A stretch of 64,000 nucleotides of DNA. Source: Apostichopus japonicus. Lineage: Eukaryota; Echinodermata; Holothuroidea; Aspidochirotida; Stichopodidae. The stretch's first letter is position 1; the number at the start of each line of letters is the position of its first letter. The stretch lies in contig NC_092577.1 of the NCBI RefSeq assembly GCF_037975245.1, positions 11,288,013 through 11,352,012 of the forward strand. Reading direction: 5' to 3'. The notes below the pieces were generated by a model that made no database searches, was not told the origin of the DNA, and was given only the letters and a program-made list of their open reading frames with translations. Positions 12,483 to 25,000 of the stretch are shown here, one piece after another. A program made the position numbers and the translations under genes.

Positions 12483-13187
12483 GTACAGTACGAAGTAGCT
12501 ACCTGTGGAAACTAACTATCACTGTGTAGTATAAAGCTATGTAATTAGGGGCAAGCGCACTATAGTAACGTTAGAAGTGCCTATGTTGCAAAAGCTGATT
12601 TAGTACAGATAACGCGAAGTCGTTGCGGTTAAATATGGTTAATATTTGTTGCTTGCAACTTTTTTGCAGGATGTTTTTACCTCAAATGCGTTCAAATGTT
12701 ACCTGTCTTGTTTGATTCGAGAATAACGAACCAAAGTAGAGAATTTGACATATTGCTTTGAAGAAGTATGCTACTCAAGTGGACCTATTTTCTTTATGTG
12801 GGCAGAATTAACTGTTCGCCGCTTCGATTCTTTGTACATATGGGTCAAGATTTTGTCTGCGTAATCAACCTGTCAACTTAGATTGTTTTGAAGAGTGTAT
12901 GTTCAGCTGGCATTGACCAGCCAGCCAGCCATGTAGATGATGGAGAGGTCTAGTTGTCCCAGTATTGAACCGCGGACGCGCACTACAATAATTAAAGATG
13001 TTTCATGAGTTGATCATAAGTGCGCAATGTTTCATTTCAAAAATCTAATTGGAACACAAATTTTGAAGTGTTCTAGGCTAATGAAACATCACACCTATCT
13101 GGTTAAAGGCATATTGAGGATTGAATAGAATCAAATGTTTTACGACGGAAAGAAAATTAACAGTCACTAAATTTTGAACTGGAGGCG
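12483..13187. other. Unit 2 spacer, no gene
   Basis: Non-coding sequence matching 52505-53190 in unit 4 (for example GATGTTTTTACCTCAAAT at about 12669 and 52689). No frame is kept in both copies. Confidence 0.6.
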
Positions 13188-13192
13188 ATGAA

Positions 13193-13532
13193 CAGAGGCG
13201 TCGGACCAATATTCACAGCGCCAAAAAAAAAGAAAAAAAAAGTAGGACTAAGAAAAGACGAATGGCAAAAAATATAGAACCAAAATGAGACATATTTCCA
13301 AAATGTGTTTCAGAAGATTAATCGGGATGGCAGGGGTCTTGTTTTCAAGCTTGGGAAGTGCCATTTCCTGCAATATGGGAGGCATATTATTCAACATTTT
13401 CTCATTTACGCTAGGCGCCAACCATGGTGGCGCGTAGCGTAGTTTGACCTACCAAACGTTCCCCCGATAATTATGACAGATGGCAACACTCTGATCTGCC
13501 GTAACAATCCCAAATAGCTTCCGACGCCCCAG
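13193..13532. mobile_element. 340-bp MITE with CAG...GGCG ends, 5-bp target duplication
   Basis: Left end CAGAGGCGTCGGA; the reverse complement of the right end is CTGGGGCGTCGGA. The repeat ATGAA lies on each side (13188-13192 and 13533-13537). Unit 4 keeps the empty site near 53190-53205 (ACGATGAAACGAATC). There is no coding capacity. The end pattern and 5-bp duplication match the element at 10862. Confidence 0.75.
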
Positions 13533-14170
13533 ATGAAACGAAACTGCGGTCATACTGTACTTACATAGGACAGTGATCCTACGTTCGACGGATATAGCCA
13601 GCATGCTGTGGGTTTGTTTACAATATATACGTGATATACAAAATCGAAGCAAGATTTTCATCAACACAAAGACTAATAAATTTGGAAAGATTAAATTAAG
13701 TGAAAAGAATTATCATATAACTATGAGCATCAAATGCCCTTCATTTAGCTTATACATGGTTCATAAAACGTTCCCTCTAAGCGGCATAAATAGCTAGAAG
13801 TGTGATCAATTTGAATAATATTGAGTAACTATTGGTAAAACGATAATCCATTTGAAAAAAAATTGTTTTAAGATTTTATATAAACGGTAATCACATTTGT
13901 CTTTATTACAAGCATCTTTTCGGGTAGAAACAAGATATGAAAGGGTGTAAGGTATAGTAGGGGTATGATTGAAATAACCTGCTTATAACTGTGACATCGA
14001 AGTTAATGATAAATTCCATCTTACCCAGTGACATGTGCAAAGGAGTGGACGCATGGTTAGGGTGTTCAACAGTATGTGATTGAGGAAGCCTTTATGCTTA
14101 CATCAAAATACAGACATATCTATAGTCTACATATCATTTGACATCAACCTTTGTGTGCGATCTTTACCAT

Positions 14171-14189
14171 AGAATTAGGTAAGTGAGCA
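14171..14189 (+). promoter_or_regulatory. Candidate splice donor of copy 2's non-coding first exon
   Basis: AGAATTAG|GTAAGTGAGC with GT at 14179-14180. With the acceptor at 15368/15369 it would give an intron of about 1.2 kb, close to the size proposed for copy 1. This makes it a better partner for copy 2 than the more distant site at 9960. Confidence 0.45.
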
Positions 14190-14939
14190 TTCACTCCAAT
14201 ATAATTGTAATGTCTGACATTGGCCATTTGCCATGAAACAGAAATCGTTCGATATATGCAATGGCTAGTAAGTATTTGCTAATTGGGAGTCTCTACATTG
14301 GGTTCCATTGTAACGATATTGTAGCGCTTTATGGTATTGAGTGGACTAGGGTTTATGTTTGTATGAAGTATAATGTTATATTTTAGTAAATTAAACAGTG
14401 TGAAGCATTTACGCATTACCGGAAAAGGAAATAATTTTGCAAATTTTGTCTGAAATTATGCAAAGAAGGCGAACCCATTCCTTTGGTGCAAATGTTCAAC
14501 TGGAGAAATCTGGAACACACTCATTTTGTGTTTAAATCATAAAATGTTCCCTTCCAAAATGTTTTCCAATAATACTTCTTTACAGAATATAATCTTTTCT
14601 TAACTGAAATGAAAATTTAACAAGTCGACGATACGTGAGACGTTCCATACAATCTGTAAATAGACTATAACAAATCGTTGATCCGTGACACGCCTACCTG
14701 TATTTGCATATTGTCACTTTTTTTCCCCAGGATTCCCCTCTATGTTGACAACTTCATTAGATCGTGACCCCAATGATTACTTTGTAATACATCACAAATG
14801 GGCCGTTTCGAGTTGTATTTTACTTGCATATACACAAAGTACAGAATAATGTCATGTAAACATAAGTCGCCTACCAAGTATTAATTATATCTTGGGTAAC
14901 TATGTTTTAATTTTCACGATTTCTTTACCATTCTCCTTT

Positions 14940-15000
14940 CGTTCGGTATTTCTGTTGGGGGTGGAGGGGGGGGGGTGGGCAGGATCACTCAGCCTACTGC
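14940..15000 (+). other. G-rich tract upstream of copy 2
   Basis: GGGGGTGGAGG followed by a run of G at about 14956-14978, about 0.4 kb upstream of the start codon. Equivalent G-rich tracts lie at 5465-5490, 30614-30632 and (weaker) 54570-54605. Confidence 0.6.
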
Positions 15001-15280
15001 CACTGACCCCGTCATTTTGCAGCTGTACACTCCCAACCACAATTCCTCTTTGGCGCGATAAGACTATATCTGCAAGTTTAAATGCATGTTTGATGTATTC
15101 TGTAACTATTCTAATATCGGACTTTTGGAACTGAGAGCGCTGATACAAGCAAAGAAAGATTAGACCTTTCAAAGATTTATAGAAGTCTATCAACTAAAAT
15201 GTATTCAAATAAATGTCTTTGAACAAAAGTTTACCCTTGACATCACTCACTCCCACCCCGCCTCCCATCGCAGTATTTGC

Positions 15281-15360
15281 ATAAATTTCTATATAAAATA
15301 AATTTCTATAAAATAATTTCTATAAAATAATACTCTAATGAATTTCTATATAATTTTGTA
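15281..15360 (+). repeat. AATTTCTATAAAAT minisatellite at the intron end, copy 2 only
   Basis: The phrase AATTTCTATA recurs four to five times just before the splice acceptor. In copies 1, 3 and 4 this place is occupied by a shared block containing ATGATATAGCTAGAGAATTT and TAGTTTAATTAATG; copy 2 has lost that block. Confidence 0.75.
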
Positions 15361-15361
15361 A

Positions 15362-15369
15362 ATTGCAGA
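15362..15369 (+). promoter_or_regulatory. Conserved 3' splice acceptor before the start codon
   Basis: ATTGCAG|AATCTCGTC. The same acceptor and following exon bases occur in copy 1 (exon from 5898), copy 3 (31061) and copy 4 (55043), always 19 bases ahead of the start-codon position. Conservation in all four copies supports a spliced 5' leader. Confidence 0.7.
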
Positions 15370-15387
15370 ATCTCGTCATCAAGACCA

Positions 15388-17559
15388 ATGGCGTCGTCAA
15401 CTCCTCTGACGGATGTGGCAGAAAACTTCTTCCTATGTTCTGTTTGCTTGGATCAATTTAAAGAACCGAAACAGTTACCGTGTCTTCATCGATATTGTAG
15501 AAAATGCTTGAAGACAGTCATTCAAGCAAGCTATGATGGAATGCTTAAGTGTCCATTGTGTAAACAGGAATACGTCATAGCAGAAAATGGGGTTGACGAT
15601 TTCAAGACCGACTTCCATATGAATAGTATGCTTGAGTTCATACAATTGCAAAAGTCATTTGAAAATAAAGATTTAAAGCAATGTGTAAGCTGTTTGAAGA
15701 ATACAGAAGTTTCAGCTTATTGTTTTAAGTGCAAAGGTTACTTGTGTGAGCAATGTAACAAGGTTCACGTAACCAGTAAAATGTTTACAGATCACAAAAC
15801 CCACATTCTGAGCTTGGATAATATAGAAGCAAAGAATATGACACTGGATAAATTAACATCACTAACGGAAGGTCCCAGGTGCCATATCCATGACAAAAAA
15901 GAAGCGCAATTATGCTGCAGTTCTTGCAGAAATGTACCTGTGTGTTTGGCTTGTACATATAATAAGCACAAAGGTCATGACCTGCATGACGTAACTGAAA
16001 TAGCAGAACGTGAACGAAAATTACTGCAACAAGAACTGGCTGAACTAAATAAATACAAAAGTAAACTATACGAATTGCCAACGAAAATACAAATAACTCA
16101 ACAGAAGCTGAACGAAAATGCCACGAAGAAGAAAGAAAGATTGATAAATCAGCACCAGCAGCAGACACACAAGATTAAAGATCACCTTGCGCAACGTACC
16201 AAGGAACGGAAGAGGGGTTTAGAGGACATCGGAAGAAGAAAAAGTCGTAACGACCTTCGGATAAATGTTAATTTGGAAATGGAGTTGAGACAAGTGAGAA
16301 AGAAATACGATACAATCAGGAAAACAGCGAATCAAGAATATGACAAAGAATCTGAAGACTTTATAAACAAATGTGATGAAATCGAGGGCGCACTATTAAG
16401 AAGACTTGGCAGCCTAGATGTTAACTTGGAGAATTTGACAACAGCAAAAGACCTGCTTGTAGGGCAAAATGAACATGAACTAAAACAATTAAGAGAATAT
16501 TGCGAACAGATTATTAAAAGATACGAGAACCTAACAGCAACGACCTCATCTATTCTTGCTTCTAAAGACGATTGGACAAACGCTCAGTGTATTCCTGATA
16601 TGAGAGCAGCATGTGAACCTCTGATGGAAGAAATGAAAAAAGAATTCACAGAGTTAGACTCTTTATCTGTTTTTTTTATCAGTGATATAACGAATGCTAT
16701 TAAAGACAACGTCACGATTGCTCAGCATAAAGAGTCCGTGGTTGATGTTGCAGGAATCAAAGTTAAAGGTGGATATTTAACTGATATTTTAGGCAGAGGA
16801 GATGTCAAGATTCTCATAATTCATAAGGCATCTGAAGGGTATTTACACATCACTGTGCTCAACAGAAAAGGTGAAATACAACGACAGGATCAGATCAAGA
16901 GTAATAGTGGCGTGATCATCTGCGGTCTGTTATCTGAGTTCAAAGTTATAACAGTTCTTCGGCCTTATGAAATCGGTATTTACGATGCACGTGATGGTGC
17001 ATTTACCAAGAAGAACATTCGTGTCATCATTGATAGGTTGTCATCTGATCAGTACGTGAGTTGTGTAACTACTGATCCTGTGAAGAATCATATTATTGTC
17101 GGTACTGGCAGCAGAGATGTGTATGTATTCACTGATCAGTTGAATTACATTCGCAGGATTACACTACCAGATGTAATCGATAGAGCGGGTGATATCACTG
17201 TACACAGAGGTAGTTTCCTGATCTGTAACACCCCGTGTCGTAGAGCATATGCAGTCACCATGGAGGAATCACAAAGTAAGCTGATGTATGAATTCACCAA
17301 ACCAGATCGTGATGGTTTGTCCTGGGGTGCTATCAGTGTCTGCACAGACAATAATGAGTTCATCTACATGCTATGGAAGGAAGTGTATGGGCTGGCATGT
17401 ATTCTGGTACAATACAGTCAGGATGGCCGACAGTTAATCACAACAAGAAGAGTAGGTGATATCTTTGACCGCTTGTCAACATTTGAAGAGAACGGGATGG
17501 AAAAACTTCTAGTAGCAACACCGATATCCGAAGAGTTGTACACGTACGACCTAGTATAG
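15388..17559 (+). CDS. TRIM-like RING/B-box/coiled-coil protein, intact copy 2
   Basis: A 723-residue protein with the tripartite layout of TRIM E3 ubiquitin ligases. RING (C3HC4): C17, C20, C32, H34, C37, C40, C55, C58. First B-box: about residues 99-139 (C99, C102, C112, C115, C120, C123, H127). Second B-box: about 165-200 (CHIHD, CSSC, CLAC, HKGHDLH). A charged coiled coil follows, about 203-400. Residues 460-723 have short repeating beta-type phrases (CVTTDPVKNHIIVGT, DITVHRGSFLIC, SVCTDNNEFIYML) suggesting a divergent propeller, which in TRIMs binds targets. The start is the ATG 19 bases after a TTGCAG acceptor; the coding region is then a single exon. In TRIMs the RING recruits an E2 enzyme and the coiled coil dimerises. 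No signal peptide or membrane segment is seen, so it is probably cytosolic. Target and pathway unknown; an immune role is inference. Confidence 0.92.
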   Translation: MASSTPLTDVAENFFLCSVCLDQFKEPKQLPCLHRYCRKCLKTVIQASYDGMLKCPLCKQEYVIAENGVDDFKTDFHMNSMLEFIQLQKSFENKDLKQCVSCLKNTEVSAYCFKCKGYLCEQCNKVHVTSKMFTDHKTHILSLDNIEAKNMTLDKLTSLTEGPRCHIHDKKEAQLCCSSCRNVPVCLACTYNKHKGHDLHDVTEIAERERKLLQQELAELNKYKSKLYELPTKIQITQQKLNENATKKKERLINQHQQQTHKIKDHLAQRTKERKRGLEDIGRRKSRNDLRINVNLEMELRQVRKKYDTIRKTANQEYDKESEDFINKCDEIEGALLRRLGSLDVNLENLTTAKDLLVGQNEHELKQLREYCEQIIKRYENLTATTSSILASKDDWTNAQCIPDMRAACEPLMEEMKKEFTELDSLSVFFISDITNAIKDNVTIAQHKESVVDVAGIKVKGGYLTDILGRGDVKILIIHKASEGYLHITVLNRKGEIQRQDQIKSNSGVIICGLLSEFKVITVLRPYEIGIYDARDGAFTKKNIRVIIDRLSSDQYVSCVTTDPVKNHIIVGTGSRDVYVFTDQLNYIRRITLPDVIDRAGDITVHRGSFLICNTPCRRAYAVTMEESQSKLMYEFTKPDRDGLSWGAISVCTDNNEFIYMLWKEVYGLACILVQYSQDGRQLITTRRVGDIFDRLSTFEENGMEKLLVATPISEELYTYDLV

Positions 17560-17562
17560 TGA

Positions 17563-19389
17563 CGTAGATATAGGAAATTATTTCAAGTTATCATTAGAAG
17601 CAATCTTAAAACTCAGGATGCTCTCAACCTAATTATTTCCTGCCAGACAGATAACCTTCAAAAATAGCAGTATGATATTATACTTTGTTAATGTATTTCA
17701 GCAGCTTGTTAGGTATAGTGATATCCAAATAATGTCTTCCTGGTGAGAATTTCATAGCTCATAGGTGAGAGTCACTGATTTTAACGTCCAATTTGATTCC
17801 GAGAATATAAAGTGAGTGAAGGTGGGGCCCCCTTGAAAGTAACCCATGGAAGATGCTAGAGTGCACTAAACGAGATATAGTAATTTATCAAGGTATTAAA
17901 AACAGGGATACACTAAAACAATGAGGAATGAATGAAGAATGTGCCGAACTGAATTCACTATAAATTCCAGTCAGTCGAATTATCAAATCCAATATTGGAA
18001 TATCTATATTCTGGCCACTCTTCCTGGCATCCATGGAAATATGGTTGATCATTGCATAATCTTCTAAAACTTTAGTTTAGAAGACGATTAGTTTAGAAGA
18101 CGATTGATCATATACAGCGCTGACTGTGCCTGTTGGACTAGATCGGTACATCATAACCACATAAAAGTTATTCCAACTTATTATTGAAAATGACATCGTT
18201 TTATTGTCATAGTCACCGTTGACTGTTTCTAAACCGATCTATCACATCCACAGTAATTGATACACTCACAAAAACCGTTCACAACTAATGATTGATATAG
18301 TATCGTTACACATGCACCTCTGACTGTACCTGTTATACTATAGCGGTACATAGTTCTTGATATACACATAAAACTATACAGTGTACACACATAAACCAAT
18401 CCTCTGTACTTGATACACACATAACTAATTTAAACTATGTATTGTAAAGAACATCTCAACGTAGTTATATCCACCGATGACTGTACCATTTTAAAATTAA
18501 AAGTACATCATATCCGTAGTTCTAGATACTCACGTATAAACAGATCGATATAGGTATTGATAAACACATAATACTACACTATTTATCAAAATAACTTACT
18601 ACTAAGAAAGACCTTACAGATATTAGATCAAATATACTTAACATCTATCAATTTTTCATCAAATTAAAAAATATGAGATAAATTTTTAGGCTTTGTTTAG
18701 TTTCCATATATACGCTTCTATTTTGTGTATATAATTCCTTTGCAGAGGTATATTAACATACACTCTTACGTTGTTCTGTTTGTAACTTTATACATTCATT
18801 GAATGTTATCCTTTTCAACTGTACAGTATGATCAAGCATAAAATGTTAAACTTCCGTAAAATGTCTGCGGTAGCAAAAAAGGAGATATAGGTGCATCTCC
18901 TTTCAGATATACAGGTACTTTTTAATATAGTTTAGCTGTTGTCATTACAATGCGTCTGTCTGTCTGTTGTTGTAATAAATGTATTTTATTTTATGAACAT
19001 AAAAGTCTTATCAACGCCACACAATGTCAAGAATTTAAATATAGGGTGCTGATAGACTCTCAGTTTGACTTCAGGGAGACACAGTTAAGCAGAAAATATA
19101 TTGTACTAGACCTATTTAGAGTATTTATTTAGAAAGAAATAATCCAACCCCTGTCCATTTTCTGTGATTTGGAACGATTTGTATCTATATGCCATCTTTA
19201 TATTATACATTGAATGACATACAAAGGTATCAAGAGATGATGAGCAACATTGGGTACAGACATAACACTTCTTATTCTTACACGTACAAGAATATACACC
19301 CGTTTCATCATGGTAACTAACTAACAATCTAAAGATCAGTCAGCTTTCCGCAACAATGCTATGCCTACTCAATATATCATGTATTCTAC
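17563..19389 (+). other. 3' flank and tail of unit 2, no gene
   Basis: AT-rich non-coding sequence. The stretch at 18220-18560 has repeated phrases (TTGATACACACATAA, CGTAGTTATATCCAC) shared with 57600-58000 downstream of copy 4 but not with copies 1 or 3. The end, 18940-19380, matches 34310-34640 and the sequence from 49086, and therefore serves as the empty site for the nested insertion at 34667. Confidence 0.65.
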
Positions 19390-21911
19390 AAATCCCCAAC
19401 TGAACCGTTCCCACCGACTGTCGATCGGAGGTGGGGCCATGCCATCCCACCCAACCACCCACCCCCATTGCGCACACTACTGACTTAGTATGCTTTAGCC
19501 GCTCTTTAGGAACCAAATCAAATTCTTCAAAATAACCTTTTAAGCTCAGAAATGTTGTTATTCTGAACATCTCTTCAAACTTATTGCGTCAATAATATCA
19601 TGACAGAATGTAAAATATCATGCAATTTGTCAAAGCACGCCATGTTGCAGAATGTAGCACTCTTATACATATTTTGCTGATAGGAGGTTGGAAGTCCTAA
19701 ATGATATTTAGTCGCTCCCAGCTACCACTATTTAATCGCCAGTTACTAGTAGCATGAAGCTATAAACTGTTTATAGCGCCATGCTAGTAGTAACTTGCTT
19801 ACTTGCTTGGAAAATAAGACAACTTGTATTTTGTCAGGGCGCCATCGATTTCAAATTCCGCATTCCTAGTGCTCTTCATGCAAAGGAGTCATAATAGGGC
19901 AATCTTCGGATATAACTTCTGTCAAGACTTGTTTGTTTTTCTACAGTTCTGTTCGTCAATGCAGGCACTGATCCAAGGGTGTGGTTTTGGGTTTCCGACA
20001 CCCACGTAGGGGTCTGGATTTCCTCCCTCTGAACTGGGGTTCCTCCCTCAGAATTTTAGACATGAAATGATGTATTCTGAGTCATCATTCAGGCTTTTAA
20101 ATTAGTTGTATTATTATAGGTCTACACGCAATACTGTGCGTTCTAAGAGCTACTTTTAGTTATGTTTGGTTTTCAAAAATTAGGGCCAGTATACTTAACA
20201 CCGCCTTCCCCTCTCACCATTATGCGCATGACAAGTCCCATTGCCCCTCTCCTAGTTGCGGACACCCGTATATTGAAAGTGGCGTCGCTCGTAATTTAAC
20301 CGTAGTCAAACCTGCAAGTATATCTAGACGCCTTATTACTGTGCTTCAAGTGTCTATAACTAACGGAACATATAGGCCGGGGCGTATATGGCAGTGACAG
20401 TTTGATACTGCTGTTTTCCTTTTAATACAGCGTAGGCCTATCGCATCATAGCCTAGGTAAAGTACAGTTGACAATACAGCGTCGCGTCGCTTTACGGCCA
20501 GTGACTTATCTATGTTGTTAAACAGGAGCTCCAACGGAAGAAATGTACCGAAATGGAAATAAAAAAAGTCATAACATCTTTTGAGTCTGGGCAACTTATA
20601 AACTAGAGTCTTTTCAAGGAATCTAGGCCCTAAATTGGGTTTCGCTATGTACAAAAGAGTACAAGAAGGCCTACAAATTAGGGTAGGCTACACACCGAGT
20701 TGCCAATGGCCAGATCCTAGTAACACTGCTTTTGGCCGTGAATTATGCAACAACGGAAGTACTGTATATATTCCATGGCTGAGACGATTGTCGCCTACCA
20801 TATTTTGTCAGTTAAATGGTATTATTAAATTGAAAATTAAATGTTATCAATGAGTTAGTGAAGGATAAATGGAACAGGATATCTCCTTTTTCAAAGAAAG
20901 GAGTGCAACATTATGTCCAGATTTATTCCAAGCTAATATCCTTTGTACGATGAAATGAAACTAGGTAAAGATGCTGCACCTAATATCAGGGACTCTAGTC
21001 AAGCCCAGCACTCCAACTGTTGCAATGTGACTGGTCAATTGTGTTGCAAGTTATATGTGACAACTATACAGCTCAACTAGGAGCGGCAAAATGACTTGAG
21101 AAAATGTGGAACATTCCTAAACTACCAGGATATAGACTTCTATATCATACGAAAGCTATTCATAATCAATGAATTTCAACTGCTTCGTAACCCCTTCAAC
21201 GAAGCATCGTAACCCGCTTGGTAAACCAGCAACCATCCCTCCCCCTTGTTGTTATACAATCAACAGAATCCGAAACACAGTTCTCCGTGTTTATTACATG
21301 TCAGCTTCAAGACCACAAAACTGCATACATATACGGTCTAGTAGTAGGTAGACGTCGAAAATACTTCAACTTAGATAAGACTGGAGCATGGATGGTGGCA
21401 TGTTCCCAACCCTCGAATTTTCAGTCAAACTAAAATCAGAGGAAATTTAGAGGAAAAGTAACATTTCTAACTTGATATTGCTCTCCTTCAGTCATTTATT
21501 TTACCTTCCTTGTTTTATCCTTCGCCTGAATTCAGTGAGACAAGAATGTCAAATATGTCAAAATCTACTTATAATTATGGTTTTCATTTTATTGTTTGGA
21601 ATACAACATCGTAAATGAGGGTAATATAGAAAGAGAAAGCCAGAAATTGCAAAATACATTAAGGTTTCTTAACTTCATTGCACTAGTTTTCGGCTTGTTA
21701 ACCAGAAATAGCTGTCACAATATAAATGGCCCGAACCATCATTTTGATGCACAATTACGATATGGCATGGTAAACACAGGTCAGTCTACTGGACGTGACA
21801 ATACACACCTCCACCAACACAATAGGGGTCTTTTGCTCAATATGATGCATCCACACACCATTTCTGCGAAGTATCCACGAATCCCGTTAGATATCATGCA
21901 AAGGATTTTCA
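19390..21911. other. Inter-unit block, first part: duplicated non-coding segment
   Basis: No gene recognised. The segment from about 19560 to 20280 is a diverged copy of 62480-63180 (for example CACTCTTATACATA at about 19658 and 62566, GTCTGGATTTCCTCCCTCTG at 20011 and 62879). From 20281 to 21911 I see only short frames without recognisable products. Confidence 0.6.
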
Positions 21912-21918
21912 GATATAA

Positions 21919-21972
<54 letters not shown>

Positions 21973-22040
21973 CCATATATTTATATATATATATATATAG
22001 ATATAGATATAGAAATATATATATATATATATATATATAT
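21912..22040. repeat. (AT)n microsatellite with interruptions
   Basis: About 130 bp of AT repeats broken by single G, A and C bases. It generates false Ile/Tyr-rich frames on both strands. Confidence 0.95.
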
Positions 22041-25000
22041 TACTACAGACCCGAGGAGAAGGGGAGGTGGTCCGAGATGGGGCCACACCCCATGATTGTT
22101 GTACTATGGATATTTCGCCCGGTGACGTAATTGTTCCCGCTCCCAACCTGTCGCTGGAACCTTTTGAGCTACTGACAACATTGAGGTACCTTCAGAACGT
22201 GGTATATATATTAACAGACCAACTTAAATGCGTTGGTGTTTCTGTAAATGACGTTGTATAGGACATATATGAGTAATATTACCAAAGTTTGCCTTTTATT
22301 TTACAGGAAAGTCAAACGCACTGCCTGTGGATCATTTAGAATATAGGATATGTAGATCAAATTTAATGAGTAGAAAGCCTGTCTGTGTGTGTGTGTGTGT
22401 ATGTGTTAAATGTCATGTAAGGTTAACAGGGTTCAATGTATGAAAATCTAATAAACAACGCTAAATATGAAAGCTGATATGAGCTTCTCATTTAGTGTGC
22501 ATGATTCACTTAATTGTGCGTACCAATATTATCTTATTATCTGTGAAATTGTACAGTGGTTTGCGTCGCTGAAACTTAAAGTATATTTTTTTGCAGTGTG
22601 ACGTTACATGCTCATATATAAAACTATCAAGTAGATCACAAGGTTTTGATTGAATTTGATACGACTCTGGTTTTAATATAGGTAATCCTGTATAATCATG
22701 GAGGGTATATATTATACTATGATGATTTACCAAAATATTACCATCATTGTTTTACCAGTATTCACTCTATGAAAATCCCATTACAGATTTTATGGAAGAT
22801 ATCAGATCCCGCAAACTGATTATGAACTGCCAAAATTAGCAAAGAATATTTGCCAAACTCATTTCTTATGATTATGTCATCTCTCTAATATAAACAATTT
22901 GTTTTCATAATAAGTGAAAATAGCACCTATAATAATCTTCAGAAAATTAAGACTACACTGTTTTGAGGTGTCGGAATTTGCCCGCCTTTACTTCATTTCC
23001 CTTAAAAGAATCTTGAGGTTAAGCAAGACAAATATGGTTAATATTTATTGGCTTTATAAGTACAAGGTTCGCTTTCCTCTCATGACACATTGATGGATAT
23101 ATGGTCCTCTTCATATGTGTTATCAACATTTGAGACCAACGTTGATCACTGCTAGGTTGTAAACTTGGCTGTAACTTCAACTATCGTTTCACGTTACAAC
23201 AATATATATACGGAAACGAATTAACAACCTTTTTGTCTGTGTTGGAGACACATTGTAATTTCAATCAAGTTTCAGCAAAACGTGTCCTTTCGAAGACAAT
23301 CTAAGACCAAAGTAAGTTAAACATTTCTTGTCCAGACTTTTCACATCATCGTATAATTTTTGGTTTCGATGATAATCGTAGTCTTCCGTCGTATTTTCGC
23401 AATTGTTGCGATTCAGTGCCAAATAAAAACATCAGGTTTGGATGTAGTAACGTTGGGGGAAATGACCAGGCGCCGTTTACCAAAATTAACTGTCGCCTAC
23501 TTAGATGTTTTAGAGGCAAACCAGACGCAAAAACCTTTGGGACCAGGTGGTAAAAATCGCCCGGCGTCTGTTTCATGTACGGCTTGTGGTGTACCACATT
23601 TAGTAGAGAGTAGAGATCAATATGCATGTCGAATACAGAAAGTTTCCATCTCGGTCATCAGCTGCCAATGTGAATATTGTGGGTCATAAATTTCAATGCT
23701 TTCTACTGTACTACTTAGATTGAAGTATGTTCATCCTGGCTATACCCTACAGCCTAGTGGGTAACATTCATATAAAATTATTCATGTAGCATCATCGAAA
23801 CCACTCTGCAGTTTTGCTGTCTGGTTATGTATATCTCTTATTCTTCTTAAACTCGATTAATTATCTATTTCTTTTTAGTCGATCTAATCGGATTTCATAC
23901 TTGTCACATTTTATTTAGCTTTTCATTCATCATACTATCATACTCTTGATGTACTAAAACAAGCCCACAGTCTTGATATTCGGTTAAGAAAACCTCAAGT
24001 TTTGTTCAAATGTAAAAATGAAACCTTTTGTTTGGTCCTTTTTCACAGAAATGGCATTTATTGTTTCTAAGATTTTAATTCTTTTGACCGTTTTTGTTAC
24101 TTTTCGAAAGGTATGTGATAATCATTTTTATCATTATTACTTTGAGACTTTAAAAAGAAAGAAAAGAAAGATGCCTGAAGATAGAGCCTGAGCACGAAAA
24201 GCAAACGACTTATCTAATCTACTGATCAAATGTATGTAAATCTATAGTTAAAACATCCATAGTCGAATAAAACTTGAATTGTAGGCCTTCGGTCTTCCTT
24301 TATTGATAAACATTAAGACTGGGCTTCTCAAAGCATTATATGACTTCCTTTGTTATTTAATATGATAAAAACTGGTTGAAAACAGATTCCGATCAATTCA
24401 ATATTTAAGTACCAATATGATGATAAAAAGGAAATATTCATGAATTAACACTTTCAGTTGTATATTTGTATATAGGCCTAAACACTTTGATGCAAACGAT
24501 CGTCTTAGAACAACAAAATGAAGCCACATCACCTAACATTACCATACAGCAAAGAGTAATCCGATACAACTGTATATATCGTCCCGTTTTCGCCTAGTGG
24601 CGAATGTGCACTTTTGGCGAAATTGAGTTAAATATTATTCTTACCTATTTCGAGGGTGAAGAATCGGTTGAGCCGGGTAAGAAGTTCTAAAACTGTCTAG
24701 TGTTTTTAGTTATTTCTGACTGTTTTTGACGAATGTCCACCTAAGGCCCACTCGATTTTGCGTAACGACGAGTATTACCCTTTGGAACAAGCCGAACATA
24801 ACAACCATGTCGGCTAACTGCCATTTGAAAACACCCGGGATTATGGAAAGGTAATATCTTTATTATTTCCACCTCGTCTTTTAATTGATTCATGCAGCAT
24901 TTCATACACGATAGCATAACTCGTGAAAACAGAATGACCAGTGGGTCAGCAATAATATACCTGAACAGTTGCCTAGTGTTATGATTGCATTACATTCGAT

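Larger units (their letters stand above)
8898..19389 (+). repeat. Tandem segmental duplication, unit 2
   Basis: Begins at an abrupt join: the tail of unit 1 (as at 34290-34314) runs straight into a unit head (as at 2298), sharing ATGCG. The segments 9000-10860 and 12480-14100 match 50140-52505 and 52505-53720 of unit 4. Two CAGGGGCG-ended transposons (10862-12478, 13193-13532) interrupt that match. The unit carries the intact copy 2 gene and ends near 19390, where the tail jumps to CCCCAACTGAACC sequence normally found near 50615. Two donor-like GTAAGTGAGC sites lie at 9960 and 14179. Confidence 0.85.

Noticed and set aside
5429-15193. A reverse-strand gene upstream of the TRIM-like copies (frames 5429-5761 and 14900-15193 share much of their translation)
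   Set aside because: The equivalent regions of units 3 and 4 have frameshifts, and the region lies in the proposed intron; similarity is explained by the duplication.
23346-23689. Overlapping frames of 93 and 109 codons on opposite strands
   Set aside because: No domain, no start or splice context and no second copy; chance frames are expected in this length of sequence.
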